A stretch of DNA of 64,000 nt from Deinococcus ficus (GTDB lineage: Bacteria; Deinococcota; Deinococci; Deinococcales; Deinococcaceae), in NCBI RefSeq assembly GCF_003444775.1, contig NZ_CP021082.1, positions 124,001 to 188,000 on the forward strand, read 5' to 3'. The notes beneath the pieces were generated by a model. The model worked only from the letters and a program-made list of their open reading frames with translations, was not told the origin of the DNA and did no database searches. Of the stretch, positions 20,449-29,552 are shown one piece after another. Position numbers and translations under genes: made by a program. Positions within the stretch are counted from its first letter, which is position 1. Each line of letters begins with the position of its first letter.

Positions 20449-23187
20449 TTAGCCGGGAACAGCGCCCGCGGACCTGAGGGTGAACTTCACGGTCGTTCCC
20501 GATCCCACCTCGGATTCCAGCCAGACCCGGCCACCGTGGCGTTCGATGACCTTGCGGACGATGGAGAGGCCGAGGCCGGTGCCCTCGTACTCCTCGCGGG
20601 TGTGCAGGCGCTGGAACATGCCGAACACCCGGTCGAGGTACCCGGCCTCGATGCCGATACCGTTGTCCTGCACGCGGAACAGCCAGTCCCCTCCGTCGGC
20701 CTCCGCACTGATGGAGATCTCGGGTGTGACGTCCGGACGGTGGAATTTGATGCCGTTGCCGATCAGGTTCTGGAACACCTGCGTGAGCTCCCGCAGATCC
20801 CCGGCCACCTCGGGCAATGGGTGAACGTGCACCCGCGCGCCCGTGGTCTCGATCAGACCCTGGAGCCCGCTCAGGGCCCCCTGAACCGCGTCACCGGCGA
20901 ACAGCGGACGAAGCGGGTCCTGAACGGTGTTCAGGCGCGAGAAGACCAGCAGATCGTCAATCAGGCCCTTCATGCGCCCGGCGCCGCTGACCACGAACCC
21001 CAGGTACCTCCGGCCCGAGTCGTCGAGCTGCGTTCCGTACCGGCGGTCCAGCAGCTGGGTGAAGCTGGTGATGGTCCGCAGGGGCTCCTGCAGGTCGTGT
21101 GACGCCACGAAAGCGAAGCGTTCCAGCTCGGCATTGCTGCGCTTCAGGGAGGCGTTGGCCGCTTCCAGTTCGTCACGCTGGCGCTGCAGCTCTGCCGCGA
21201 TCTCCGTGCGCTGCAGCGCCAGGGCCATGGTCTGCGCGGCGCGGCGCAGCAGGTCCTGCTGGCCCGGCGTCCACGCGCCGGCCTGGGCAGGACGCCACGC
21301 GACCAGACCACCCTTCACTTCCCCGCCCTGCGTGAGGATCGGCTCCACGGCCAGGGCGTACTCCTCCAGCCCGGGCACGCTGCGGGCGTCCTCCGCATAC
21401 GAGTCCAGGTAGATGGCCTCGCCCTGGTCCACGACGCTTTTCAGGATCGGCGTGTCCTCGAGCCTGAGGGCCGGCTGGGCCAGCTGCCGGCTGACCAGCG
21501 GGGGCGGGTCCCCCCAGGTGGTGCGGGGCAGCAGGGCATGGTCGGCCACCGGGGCGACGATCATGCAGCTCGCCCCCAGTTCCTTCCCGATGGTTTCCAG
21601 CGTGATTCGGGCGACCTCCTCCGGCGAGGTGCTGCGCTGCAGCGCGTCCCCGAGCAACGCGAGCACTTCCGCCTGACGCCGCGCCGCGTGAAGGTGCTGC
21701 GTGCGGACCGCCACCTTCTCCTCCAGCGTGGCGTTCATGGCCCGCAGGGCCTGCTCCGCTTCAATCTGCGCCGTGATGTCGGTCGAAACGCCGACCCACT
21801 CGCGCACCTGACCGCCCGCCTCCAGGACGGGAACGGCGCGGGAGTGGAAAGTGCGGTACTCCCCGCTCCGCACCCGGATGCGGTGCTGCAGTTCGTACAC
21901 GGCCCGCTGCTCCGTGGCGGCCAGCCAGGCGCGGACACTTCTGCCCCGGTCGTCCGGGTGAATGCGCTCCGCCCAGCCCACCCCGTGGAACTGTTCGGGG
22001 GTCTGACCGGTCAGCGCGACCCAGCCGGGTTGCTCGCCGTGCAGTTCCCCTTTCACGTCTGCCGTCCAGACCGTCTGCGTGGTGGCATCGACCAGGGAGC
22101 GGTAGCGTTCCTCGCTCCGCACGGACGCCTGATGCTGCGTGGCGTTCAGGAGCGCGGCCGACGCGCGTTTCGCGAGCTCCTGTGCGAGTTGAAGATCGTC
22201 CGCCCCATACGCCCGGCCGAGGTGGCTGCTGGCGAGCCCCAACACACCGATGGGACCCTGCGGAGACGGCAGCGGAACGGAGATCACGGAGTGCAGCCCC
22301 ATCGACCGGATCGCCTCGCGCTGCGCTTCCTCAGGCAGCGCGTCGATGGCCGCCTCCGGCACGACCGGCACCAGGACCGGCTCCCCGGTGCGCATGATCC
22401 AGCCGTTCGACCCTGGCCGCTCCGGGTCTTCCTGGTAGCGGCCGATGTACCACCTCAGCAGATCGATCTTCCCGGGGTCCTGATGCGCCACCGCTTCCGG
22501 CCACATCCGGCCATCGCCGTCCGGCAGGTACACGACACACCAGTCCGCCACGTGTTCGATGGCGAGGCGCGTGAGGTGGTCTAGCGTGGCCGGCACGTCC
22601 AGCGAGGCGGCCAGCACCTCGCTGGCCAGACTCAGGAGCTGAGCGCGTTCCCGGGCGTAATGCTCGTCGTCGTACTGACGGCCGCGGCACAGTGCGAGGG
22701 CGCAGTCCTCGAAAAGTGCCTGCAGGAACTGCTGCCGCTCTGGGGAGATGGCGTCCTCGTGGGTGAACGACAGGGTGACGGCGGACAGCACCTGCCCACG
22801 GGCGACCAGGGGAAGCACAGCGACGGCACGCGTCTCCGGCTGCAGCAGGCCGTGCATCGCCGGGTAGTCCCGCTCGATGTCCTGCGCGGAAGCGAAGACC
22901 GGTGCCTGACGGGCAATGGCGTCCGCCACCGCGAACCCACGATCGGCCGGGAACTGCTGCCAGACCTCCGTTAAGGGCACCTGGTAGCCGTGCGAGCCCA
23001 CCATCACCAGCGTGTCGGCGTCGACCACCTTGATCAGGCTGCCGGCGCAGGCGCCACTGGCAGGTATGGCGTGCTCCAGAATGACGCGCTTCACGTCACC
23101 GGCCGTGAGGGCCGTGGCGAGCAGGCGGTTCAGGGTCAGGAGCGGTGAATCGGCACCGGCAGCGGGACCGGTCTGGGCGTTGAGCAC
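20449..23187 (-). CDS. GAF/PAS sensor histidine kinase (orphan)
   Basis: 912-residue soluble kinase. Order by sight: GAF (about 20-165), GAF (185-350), PAS (365-490, with IHPDDRGRSVRAW and the PAC segment YELQHRIRVRSGEYRTF), a short coiled coil, GAF (500-655), HisKA with the phosphoacceptor in FVASHDLQEPLRTI (about 695), and HATPase_c (N box NLIGNGIKFH, G1 VQDNGIGIEAG, G2 GTGLGLSIV). The SHDLQEP form is shared with bacteriophytochrome-type kinases, but no chromophore domain is present. The start is a GTG with TAGAAT 5 bases upstream, so the mRNA is probably leaderless. No response regulator is adjacent. Confidence 0.92.
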   Translation of the reverse strand: MLNAQTGPAAGADSPLLTLNRLLATALTAGDVKRVILEHAIPASGACAGSLIKVVDADTLVMVGSHGYQVPLTEVWQQFPADRGFAVADAIARQAPVFASAQDIERDYPAMHGLLQPETRAVAVLPLVARGQVLSAVTLSFTHEDAISPERQQFLQALFEDCALALCRGRQYDDEHYARERAQLLSLASEVLAASLDVPATLDHLTRLAIEHVADWCVVYLPDGDGRMWPEAVAHQDPGKIDLLRWYIGRYQEDPERPGSNGWIMRTGEPVLVPVVPEAAIDALPEEAQREAIRSMGLHSVISVPLPSPQGPIGVLGLASSHLGRAYGADDLQLAQELAKRASAALLNATQHQASVRSEERYRSLVDATTQTVWTADVKGELHGEQPGWVALTGQTPEQFHGVGWAERIHPDDRGRSVRAWLAATEQRAVYELQHRIRVRSGEYRTFHSRAVPVLEAGGQVREWVGVSTDITAQIEAEQALRAMNATLEEKVAVRTQHLHAARRQAEVLALLGDALQRSTSPEEVARITLETIGKELGASCMIVAPVADHALLPRTTWGDPPPLVSRQLAQPALRLEDTPILKSVVDQGEAIYLDSYAEDARSVPGLEEYALAVEPILTQGGEVKGGLVAWRPAQAGAWTPGQQDLLRRAAQTMALALQRTEIAAELQRQRDELEAANASLKRSNAELERFAFVASHDLQEPLRTITSFTQLLDRRYGTQLDDSGRRYLGFVVSGAGRMKGLIDDLLVFSRLNTVQDPLRPLFAGDAVQGALSGLQGLIETTGARVHVHPLPEVAGDLRELTQVFQNLIGNGIKFHRPDVTPEISISAEADGGDWLFRVQDNGIGIEAGYLDRVFGMFQRLHTREEYEGTGLGLSIVRKVIERHGGRVWLESEVGSGTTVKFTLRSAGAVPG

Positions 23188-23192
23188 GCGTC

Positions 23193-23198
23193 ATTCTA
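23193..23198 (-). promoter_or_regulatory. Leaderless -10 box of the 912-residue kinase
   Basis: TAGAAT on the minus strand, 5 bases before the GTG start at 23187; no ribosome-binding site fits in between. Confidence 0.55.
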
Positions 23199-23404
23199 GG
23201 CCGCGGGGTGACGACCCCTGCCGGGCGTGAAGGTTCCATGGCAGGTAGGCCCACCCAAGGCAAGGGAAGTGTCCCGTGTAGAGCCTTCGCAGGGAGCCCT
23301 GCAGGGCCAAACGGGCGCCATGGTGCCCGTTCGGCGCCGCCTGGAAGCGGGCTCGGCCGCGCTGGGTGAAGCGTCCGCCAACGGCCCGCAGACAAACCAG
23401 CGGT

Positions 23405-23410
23405 TATGTT
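23405..23410 (+). promoter_or_regulatory. Leaderless -10 box of the 606-residue kinase
   Basis: TATGTT, 5 bases before the ATG at 23416. Confidence 0.5.
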
Positions 23411-23415
23411 GAGGC

Positions 23416-25236
23416 ATGACTTCTCTGCCCGGCTCCGATCTGGAGCTCGTCGCACCACTGGCAGAGCGCCTTCAGCACATCACCGACGCCCTCGCTGCCA
23501 CCAGCACGGTGCAGGAGGTCATCGAAACGGTGCTTGCCCCGGCCCTCGCCGCGCTTGGGGCGGACGCCGGGACCGTGCTGCTGGTGAACCAGCCCGATCA
23601 GCCACTGAAGATCACAGGCCGCCGGGGCGCGGACGGCGAGACGATCGCCGTCCCGCAGGAGAGCGCCAGCGAAGACCACGTCCTGATCGCCGACATCCTG
23701 CGCCTGCGTGAGGCGCAGTACTTCGAGGACGCCGGCGCGTTAAGGGATGCCTACCCGGAACTCGAACGCCGCACCCGGGACCTGGAGGCCATTGCCAACG
23801 CCGCGCTGCCGATGTTCCTCGACGACCGGCCCTTCGGGGTCATCGTGCTCGACTTCGCCGCACCCCATCATTTCTCGCCCGAGGAGCGGCGGTTCCTCCG
23901 GATCCTGTCCGCCCAGTGCGCCATTGCCCTGGGCCGCGCAGAGGCGATCAGTAGACTGGAAGCCCACGTTCACGAGCGCACCCGGCAGCTGGAGGACCAG
24001 ACCCGGCAGCTCGAGGAAGAACGCGCCGCTCAGGCGGCCTTCGTGGCGTTCACCGAGGCGGTGGGCAGCGAAACGAACCTCTCCCAGCTGGTGGGTCAGG
24101 CCATCACCCTGCTGCACGAGACCTGTGACGTGGAAGCCGCCTACTTCGAGCGGGACGGCGACCTGTTCCGCGCCAGCGTCTGGAGCCCCTCAGCCGATCC
24201 CGCCCTGCTGCCCCTGCTGCAACGCGGTTTTCCACTGCAGCACTCCAGCATCGCCAGGGGCCTTCAACAGAACACCGCCACCTTCATCGACCACTGGCGC
24301 GACTCCGGACTGCTGATTCCGGAATCCGGGATCTACCAGGCGGCCGCCGGGTACCCGTACTTCAAGGACGAAACGCTGGAGAGCGTTCTGATGATCGGCT
24401 CCCAGACCTCGGCCGTCTGGGATGAGCGCAGCAAAGGAATCTTCCGCGCGGTCGGCCGCAGTCTGGACCTGGCCCTCGACCGGGCGCGGCAGACCCGCAC
24501 CGTGACCGTACAACGCGACGCGCTCGACCTTCGCACCCGGGAACTCGCCGAGTCGACGGCGGAACTGCAGGCGTTCTCGTACTCGGTGTCACACGACCTG
24601 CGGACCCCGGTGCGGCACATGATCGGCTTTCTCGAACTGGCGCGCAAAGCTCTGGACGGCCGGCTCGACGAGCGTAGCGCCCGCTACCTCGACGTCGTCG
24701 AACAGTCGGGGCGGCAGATGAACACCCTGATCGATGGGCTGCTCGACCTGTCGAACGCCGCCCAGCGGACCCTGCAGCCCAGCTTGGTCGACCTGAATCA
24801 ACTCATGGCCCGGATTCAGACGACCCTGCTTCCCGATCTGCTGACCCGGAACGTCGCCTGGGAAGTGACTGACCTGCCCCAGGTGTGGGGTGACCAGGAG
24901 GCGTTGAGTCAGGTGCTGACCCAGTTGACGGAGAACGCATTGAAATTCACGCAGAGCCGCGACCCGGCCAGCATCCGCATCTGGGCAGAAGACCTGGGCG
25001 GCGCGTGGAAGGTCAGCGTGAGAGACAACGGCCTGGGCTTCGATCCGCGGTATCAGGACCGCTTATTCAACCTGTTTCAGCGGCTGCACCGGGCCGATGA
25101 GGTCAGCGGGACCGGTGTGGGGCTGGCCAGTGTCCGCCGCCTGATCCTGAAACACGGCGGCCAGGTGTTCGCCGAGGGCCGCCCCGGCGAGGGCGCCACC
25201 TTCGGCTTCACGCTGCCCAAAGGGCACGTTGCCTGA
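23416..25236 (+). CDS. GAF-GAF sensor histidine kinase (orphan)
   Basis: 606-residue soluble kinase. Two GAF domains (about 15-180 and 210-355) are joined by a helical linker (HVHERTRQLEDQTRQLEEERAAQ), followed by HisKA with FSYSVSHDLRTPVRHM (His about 393) and HATPase_c (N box LTENALKFTQS, G1 VRDNGLGFDPRY, F box LFNLFQRLHR, G2 GTGVGLASVRRL). It is divergent from the 912-residue kinase, with 228 bp between start codons and similar GAF plus SHDL kinase design, so the two may respond to related cues. No receiver domain or response regulator is nearby. The start lacks a ribosome-binding site but has a TATGTT box 5 bases upstream. Confidence 0.92.
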   Translation: MTSLPGSDLELVAPLAERLQHITDALAATSTVQEVIETVLAPALAALGADAGTVLLVNQPDQPLKITGRRGADGETIAVPQESASEDHVLIADILRLREAQYFEDAGALRDAYPELERRTRDLEAIANAALPMFLDDRPFGVIVLDFAAPHHFSPEERRFLRILSAQCAIALGRAEAISRLEAHVHERTRQLEDQTRQLEEERAAQAAFVAFTEAVGSETNLSQLVGQAITLLHETCDVEAAYFERDGDLFRASVWSPSADPALLPLLQRGFPLQHSSIARGLQQNTATFIDHWRDSGLLIPESGIYQAAAGYPYFKDETLESVLMIGSQTSAVWDERSKGIFRAVGRSLDLALDRARQTRTVTVQRDALDLRTRELAESTAELQAFSYSVSHDLRTPVRHMIGFLELARKALDGRLDERSARYLDVVEQSGRQMNTLIDGLLDLSNAAQRTLQPSLVDLNQLMARIQTTLLPDLLTRNVAWEVTDLPQVWGDQEALSQVLTQLTENALKFTQSRDPASIRIWAEDLGGAWKVSVRDNGLGFDPRYQDRLFNLFQRLHRADEVSGTGVGLASVRRLILKHGGQVFAEGRPGEGATFGFTLPKGHVA

Positions 25237-25495
25237 ACGAGGGGGAACGCAGTGCACATCCCGGGTCACGCCTTTGGGCCGCGGTGGCTACGGCGCTTGG
25301 CGGGTCCGCACCCTGGGCGGTCAGTCAGGGGGTACTCGCCGGGTCGTCCTCGCTCTCAGGAATCAAGCACCCGCTCTCCCCAGGCCAGTCTGGGAGACGT
25401 GGAGAGGCCGTTCAGGGCGGCGCATCCCACGTTGGCCCGGGGTGGACGTGACACGGCCCTGCGCATGCGCCAGAGCGCCAGGCGGCGCGCTCCGT

Positions 25496-26470
25496 TCACC
25501 CGGCGTGAAAGGTCGCGATATCGGCGCGCAGAGCCTCCCGCACCGGCGTGTACGTCAATCCCAGTTCACGCTCCGCTTTGTCGCTGTCGAACCGGAAGCC
25601 CTGCGAGAGGTGCCGGGCCGTGTCAGGCGACAAGCCCAGCAGCGGGGGCCGACCCGTCACGCGCGACACGGCCCCCGCCACCCGCGCCGCTGCGTGCGCC
25701 AGCCAGTCCGGCAGGGCCAGTCGCGGCTGAGGCACGCCTGACAGCTCGCTCACCAGGGACATGAACTGCCTGTTTGACAGGTACTCGCGTCCGATGAGGT
25801 AGCTCTCTCCGGCATTCCCGTCCCGCTCCGCGGCCCGGACGATCGCTTCGGCCACGTCATCCACATGCACGAACGTAAATCCCCCGGATTCGAATACCCG
25901 GGCGGGTTGCTGCCGGCGCACCAGCCGACGGATCCAGGCGCCTGTGTCCTTCGGGTCCCCCGGCCCCAGGACCGCTCCCGGGTAGATCATGACGACGGGC
26001 AGGCCGCGGCGGGCATACGCCCGGACGACCTCGTCCCCGGCGTGCTTGGTGCGGGCGTAGGCGTTCGCATGGGGTCCCACGCGGCTGTCTTCCCTCAGCG
26101 GCTGATCGGGGGAAGCGCCGAACGCCACGATGCTGCTGACGTGCACCACCTTGCCCACTCCCGCCTCCAAAGCCGCCTGCATGACATGGCGGTTGCCGTC
26201 CACATTCACTGACTCGTACAGGGCCTCGTCCGGTTCGTACAGGCTGTACCGGTTGGCGAGGTGCAACACGCAATCGTGGCCCTGCATGGCGGCCACCAGA
26301 CCCTGTGGCCGGGTGACGTCGCCGGGGATCAGCTGCACCCCGAGCGCCCGGAGATGGGTGGCCGCCTCCGGATGGCGCACCAGCGCCGTGACCTGATGGT
26401 CGTGGCGAAGCAGGTGATGAACGACGCGCTGGCCGATGAAGCCCGTGGCTCCCGTCACAAAGGCACGCAT
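25496..26470 (-). CDS. NAD-dependent epimerase/dehydratase (extended SDR)
   Basis: 324-residue extended short-chain dehydrogenase. Rossmann glycine motif VTGATGFIGQRV at the N-terminus, VLHLANRYSLYEPDE, catalytic Ser/Tyr/Lys set VSSIVAF and YARTKHAGDEVV (YxxxK), then MIYPGAVLGPGD and FVHVDDVAEAI, typical of dihydroflavonol-reductase/sugar-epimerase-like SDRs. Substrate unknown. GATAAT lies 5 bases before the ATG with no ribosome-binding site, so translation is probably leaderless. It stands alone, convergent with the 606-residue kinase. Confidence 0.9.
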   Translation of the reverse strand: MRAFVTGATGFIGQRVVHHLLRHDHQVTALVRHPEAATHLRALGVQLIPGDVTRPQGLVAAMQGHDCVLHLANRYSLYEPDEALYESVNVDGNRHVMQAALEAGVGKVVHVSSIVAFGASPDQPLREDSRVGPHANAYARTKHAGDEVVRAYARRGLPVVMIYPGAVLGPGDPKDTGAWIRRLVRRQQPARVFESGGFTFVHVDDVAEAIVRAAERDGNAGESYLIGREYLSNRQFMSLVSELSGVPQPRLALPDWLAHAAARVAGAVSRVTGRPPLLGLSPDTARHLSQGFRFDSDKAERELGLTYTPVREALRADIATFHAG

Positions 26471-26475
26471 GGTTC

Positions 26476-26481
26476 ATTATC
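26476..26481 (-). promoter_or_regulatory. Leaderless -10 box of the SDR gene
   Basis: GATAAT on the minus strand, 5 bases before the ATG at 26470; 5 of 6 match to TATAAT. Confidence 0.55.
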
Positions 26482-26709
26482 GTCACCCGGCGTGGACGCA
26501 ACCGATGCTCACTACAACGGGCGGTGAGGTGCACCCCCCTGGCGGAATCGCCCTTCAAAAGCGCAACCGATCATCGGTCTTCTGAAGGGAGAAAATCAAT
26601 TGCACTTCGATCACGGCGTCCCTGACGCGCAAGGAGGTGGGCCGCCCGGTGGACAGCGCACCCAGCATGAGTGGCGGCCTCAGGCCACTCGTGAGTCAGC
26701 AAGGTCGAC

Positions 26710-27861
26710 ATGCCCTCAACGAACCTGCACACGCTTGAACGCCTCCAGCCCCAAACCCTTGACCCGGTCGTCCGCCAAGCGGCTCGGCGCCCAGACCTGC
26801 AGGTCACCGACTTCACGGTCGCCCTCCTCAGCGACCAGGGCGTCACCAGTCAGGACAGCCTGTTTCTCGTCCGCGGCCACGCCCAGGCCGGTCAATCACG
26901 GCAGGCCTGGGCCCTGGTCGTCAAGACCTTCACCACGCCCGACGAGGACGCTGACCCCGGCCACCTGTTGTTCCTTGCCAGGGAAGTCGAGGCCTACCGC
27001 TCCGGGCTGCTCACCTCTCCGTCCGCGGGCCTCCGGGCGCCGCGTGCCTACGCGGTCACCGAGCAGGAGGGGCAGACGTGGCTGTGGCTGGAACACGTGA
27101 CCGAGTCCGTCGGGAGACGATGGACGCTGGACGAGTACACCCGCGCGGCGCGGCAACTGGGCGAGTGGCACGGGAGCGTTCTGACACGACGGCCCCTGCC
27201 GGACACGGCGTGGCTGCTCCGGGACCTGGTCCGGCAGTGGTCCAGCATGTTCGGCCCGGGGGGAGGTGAGGCTCCACACAGGGTGCCGTCCGCCTTCACC
27301 CCAGCGCTGACCGAGCGGATTCAGCGGACCTGGGAGCAGCGGGCGTTCTTCCTGGGCGTGCTGGGACGCCTGCCTCAGGTGTTCTCCCACTTCGACTTCC
27401 ACCGCCGCAATCTTCTGATGCAGGCGGAGGCGGTGGTCGCGCTGGACTGGGCGTGGTGCGGCCTCGGCCCGGAGGGCGGGGACCTGGTGTCGCTGGTGGG
27501 CTCCACCTGCATGTTCGGCGAGTGGGACGTCGGGCAGATCGGGCCGTTGGAGGCCGCGGTGTTCGCGGCGTACGTCGCGGGGCTTCGTCAGGCCGGCTGG
27601 TCAGGGGACGAGCGTCTGGTGCGGCTCGGGTACGCCGCGTGGATGCCGCTTCATTTCGGCGTGACGGCACCGACCCTGGTGGCCTTCTGGACACAGGAGC
27701 AGCGGCAGGCACGGGCGCGACAACTGTTCGGCGCGGCGCCCGACGAGCTCGCGGCGCGGTGGACTGCCCTGTGCGAGTGGAGCCTCGCCCGCGCAGACGA
27801 GGCCCGCGCGCTCTGGGACTGGACGGGTGACACCTTGCCAGGATCGACCGCCCACCCTTGA
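26710..27861 (+). CDS. APH/choline-kinase-type phosphotransferase
   Basis: 383-residue protein with the aminoglycoside-phosphotransferase/kinase-like fold. The catalytic loop reads SHFDFHRRNLL (H-x-D-x4-N pattern) and the Mg-binding segment is ALDWAWCGLGPEGGDL, where the Asp replaces the DFG. An N-lobe Lys candidate is in WALVVKTF and the hinge is EQEGQTWLWLEHV. Members phosphorylate aminoglycosides, choline, homoserine or small metabolites; the substrate here cannot be told. It is monocistronic with AAGGT upstream of the ATG. No membrane segment or signal peptide. Confidence 0.85.
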   Translation: MPSTNLHTLERLQPQTLDPVVRQAARRPDLQVTDFTVALLSDQGVTSQDSLFLVRGHAQAGQSRQAWALVVKTFTTPDEDADPGHLLFLAREVEAYRSGLLTSPSAGLRAPRAYAVTEQEGQTWLWLEHVTESVGRRWTLDEYTRAARQLGEWHGSVLTRRPLPDTAWLLRDLVRQWSSMFGPGGGEAPHRVPSAFTPALTERIQRTWEQRAFFLGVLGRLPQVFSHFDFHRRNLLMQAEAVVALDWAWCGLGPEGGDLVSLVGSTCMFGEWDVGQIGPLEAAVFAAYVAGLRQAGWSGDERLVRLGYAAWMPLHFGVTAPTLVAFWTQEQRQARARQLFGAAPDELAARWTALCEWSLARADEARALWDWTGDTLPGSTAHP

Positions 27862-28014
27862 GCAGAAGGGCGTGAAGGTCAGGCCAGGCAGCTTGAGGGA
27901 CTGTAGGCAGCACTGAAGCGGTGCTGGCGCTGCCTGGGAGGGCCCCGGGGCAGACCGGAACAACAACGTGAACGTCGAGAACGGACCTGCGCCAGAATGG
28001 CGGGCCAGACGCAA

Positions 28015-28588
28015 TCACAGCAGCCCCAGCGGTTCGAGAGGACGAGCGCTGGAGAGCGGCCCGGCGTCCCTGGGATCGAGACCCAGCCCCCCAGCTATTG
28101 CGCCACGACCGCCTTGGCACCTCGTCATCTCCGCAGTAAAGCCCGGCTGACGCAATCCCATCGAAGTTGGGCCGGTCGAGCACTTCGGCGGAGAGAAAAT
28201 TGAGATTCTTGACGAAGTGCGCGCCTGGGGCCCGCCGCGCGAGTTTCTAGGGGGCGGAGGAGGTGTGCCCAACAGCCAGCGGAATGGGCTGCCGGGTGGT
28301 GTCCCAGGCACTGGTCAAATCGAGCTGGACCTTGCCGGTGAGCTCCCCGGCGTCCGCCCCGGTGGCCGACACATGCTCGAAGGCGATGGCCACGACGTCT
28401 CCGGCGCGGGCGGCTTCGCTGAGTCTGCCAGCCCGAACTGGGCCGACGAGATCGTGCGCCACTGCCTGAGCCGTGCCAGGATCACGCCACTCCACCATGA
28501 CCGGGTACCCGGCTGCGGCCAGCCGGCGGGCCAGGGTGCGGCTCATCATGCCGGTGCCGAGAACGCTGATCGGAGCGAGGCGCTGCAC
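28015..28588 (-). pseudogene. Decayed NADPH-dependent F420-type reductase
   Basis: Rossmann protein of the NADPH-F420 reductase type, broken. The first frame (GTG at 28588) gives ISVLGTGMMSRTLARRLAAAGY through VQLDLTSAWD to GHTSSAP, then an in-frame TAG at 28247-28249. The same frame goes on with LARRAPGAHFVKNLNFLSAEV and FDGIASAGLYCGDDEVP. The family sequence then jumps frame and ends as IAGGLGLDPRDAGPL...RPLEPLGLL with a stop at 28015, needing one or two frameshifts. The joined length of about 190 residues is normal for the family, so the gene decayed by point changes and not by deletion. Sequencing error is possible for the frameshift but would not explain the stop. Confidence 0.75.
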
Positions 28589-28712
28589 GAGGCATCCAGT
28601 GCACCGGGGGACTCCGCCTTTCTGTTGACGTGTGGCGGCCCCTGTTCAATGGCTGGGTCCATCACCGTCTGGCCGGGAGATGCCCGCATAATGTGCGCCT
28701 GACAGGAGGCCC

Positions 28713-29186
28713 ATGTTGAAAGCAGTTCATCTCACCCGGACCATGAGCGACGACGTTCGCGAGCGGTTGCGAGACCGCCTTGGCCGTCACAACGTCACCA
28801 CCTCGCCGGCTTTTGCACGGGGTGTGGCGGCCGAGCTGGACACCGCCGTGCCCTTTGAGCTGACCGTGCATCGCGAGGAACACCTGGTGGGCGGTCTGGC
28901 CGGGTCCGTGCGCAGGGGGTGGCTGGACGTGGACCTGTTGTGGGTGAGTGACGAGGCTCGAGGCCAGGGAATTGGCAGAATGCTGCTCGACCAGGCTGAA
29001 CAGGAGGCCCAGCGGATGGGCGCTCGCCACGTCAAGCTCTCCACTTTCGATTTTCAGGCCCCGGCGTTCTATCAGGCGCGCGGTTACAGCGTCTACGGGG
29101 TGCTGGAGGACTACCCGGCGGGCTGCACGCTGTATCTGCTGCGCAAGGACCTGTCCGTGAACCCCGCCAGCGAGCCCTCCACCTGA
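28713..29186 (+). CDS. GNAT-family N-acetyltransferase
   Basis: 157 residues of the acetyl-CoA-dependent GNAT fold. The acetyl-CoA loop is LWVSDEARGQGIGRMLLDQAE (R/Q-x-x-G-x-G/A form), and VKLSTFDFQAPAFYQARGYSVYGVLEDYPAG is the usual C-terminal strand pair, close to proteins named acetyltransferases of the toxin-modifying or tabtoxin-resistance type. Acceptor unknown. AGGAGG lies 3 bases before the start. It stands alone beside the F420-reductase pseudogene. Confidence 0.88.
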   Translation: MLKAVHLTRTMSDDVRERLRDRLGRHNVTTSPAFARGVAAELDTAVPFELTVHREEHLVGGLAGSVRRGWLDVDLLWVSDEARGQGIGRMLLDQAEQEAQRMGARHVKLSTFDFQAPAFYQARGYSVYGVLEDYPAGCTLYLLRKDLSVNPASEPST

Positions 29187-29552
29187 CGGCGGCGTGATTC
29201 AAATTCCTCCCCCCCGGCGGGCCGCCAGCATGTGCTTCCAAACCGCACTTCCCGGCACAGAAAGTGTGAGGACGGCGTCCGCTGTCTGCGTCACACCCTC
29301 AGGGTGTGGGGCCTTGCAGGCAAGTCCTTTAACGCACTGACGGCCATCTCCTGACGGACCTCACACGGAATGGAGCACTGGTCGCCCATCTCCAGGTTCA
29401 CCAGGGCTTCGGGACCGGACGTGCCCTGAGACGTATGCAACTGATGTCTCAGTCCACGCAGACCGCGCGACCTGGCCCAGGAGATGCCCGCGCCGGGCCT
29501 GAAGATCAGTCTGCCGGTCCCTGAGGATGCTGCTGGCTTGCCAATTTGTCTG
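29187..29552. other. Intergenic between convergent genes, no supported gene
   Basis: About 365 bases between a plus-strand GNAT gene and a minus-strand serine hydrolase gene. No gene, RNA or clear terminator recognised. Confidence 0.5.

Noticed and set aside
23404..23420. TTATG...CATGA similar to the Deinococcus radiation/desiccation response motif
   Set aside because: Arm spacing is 6 and not 7, and the right arm is not CATAA; better explained as a -10 box plus start codon.
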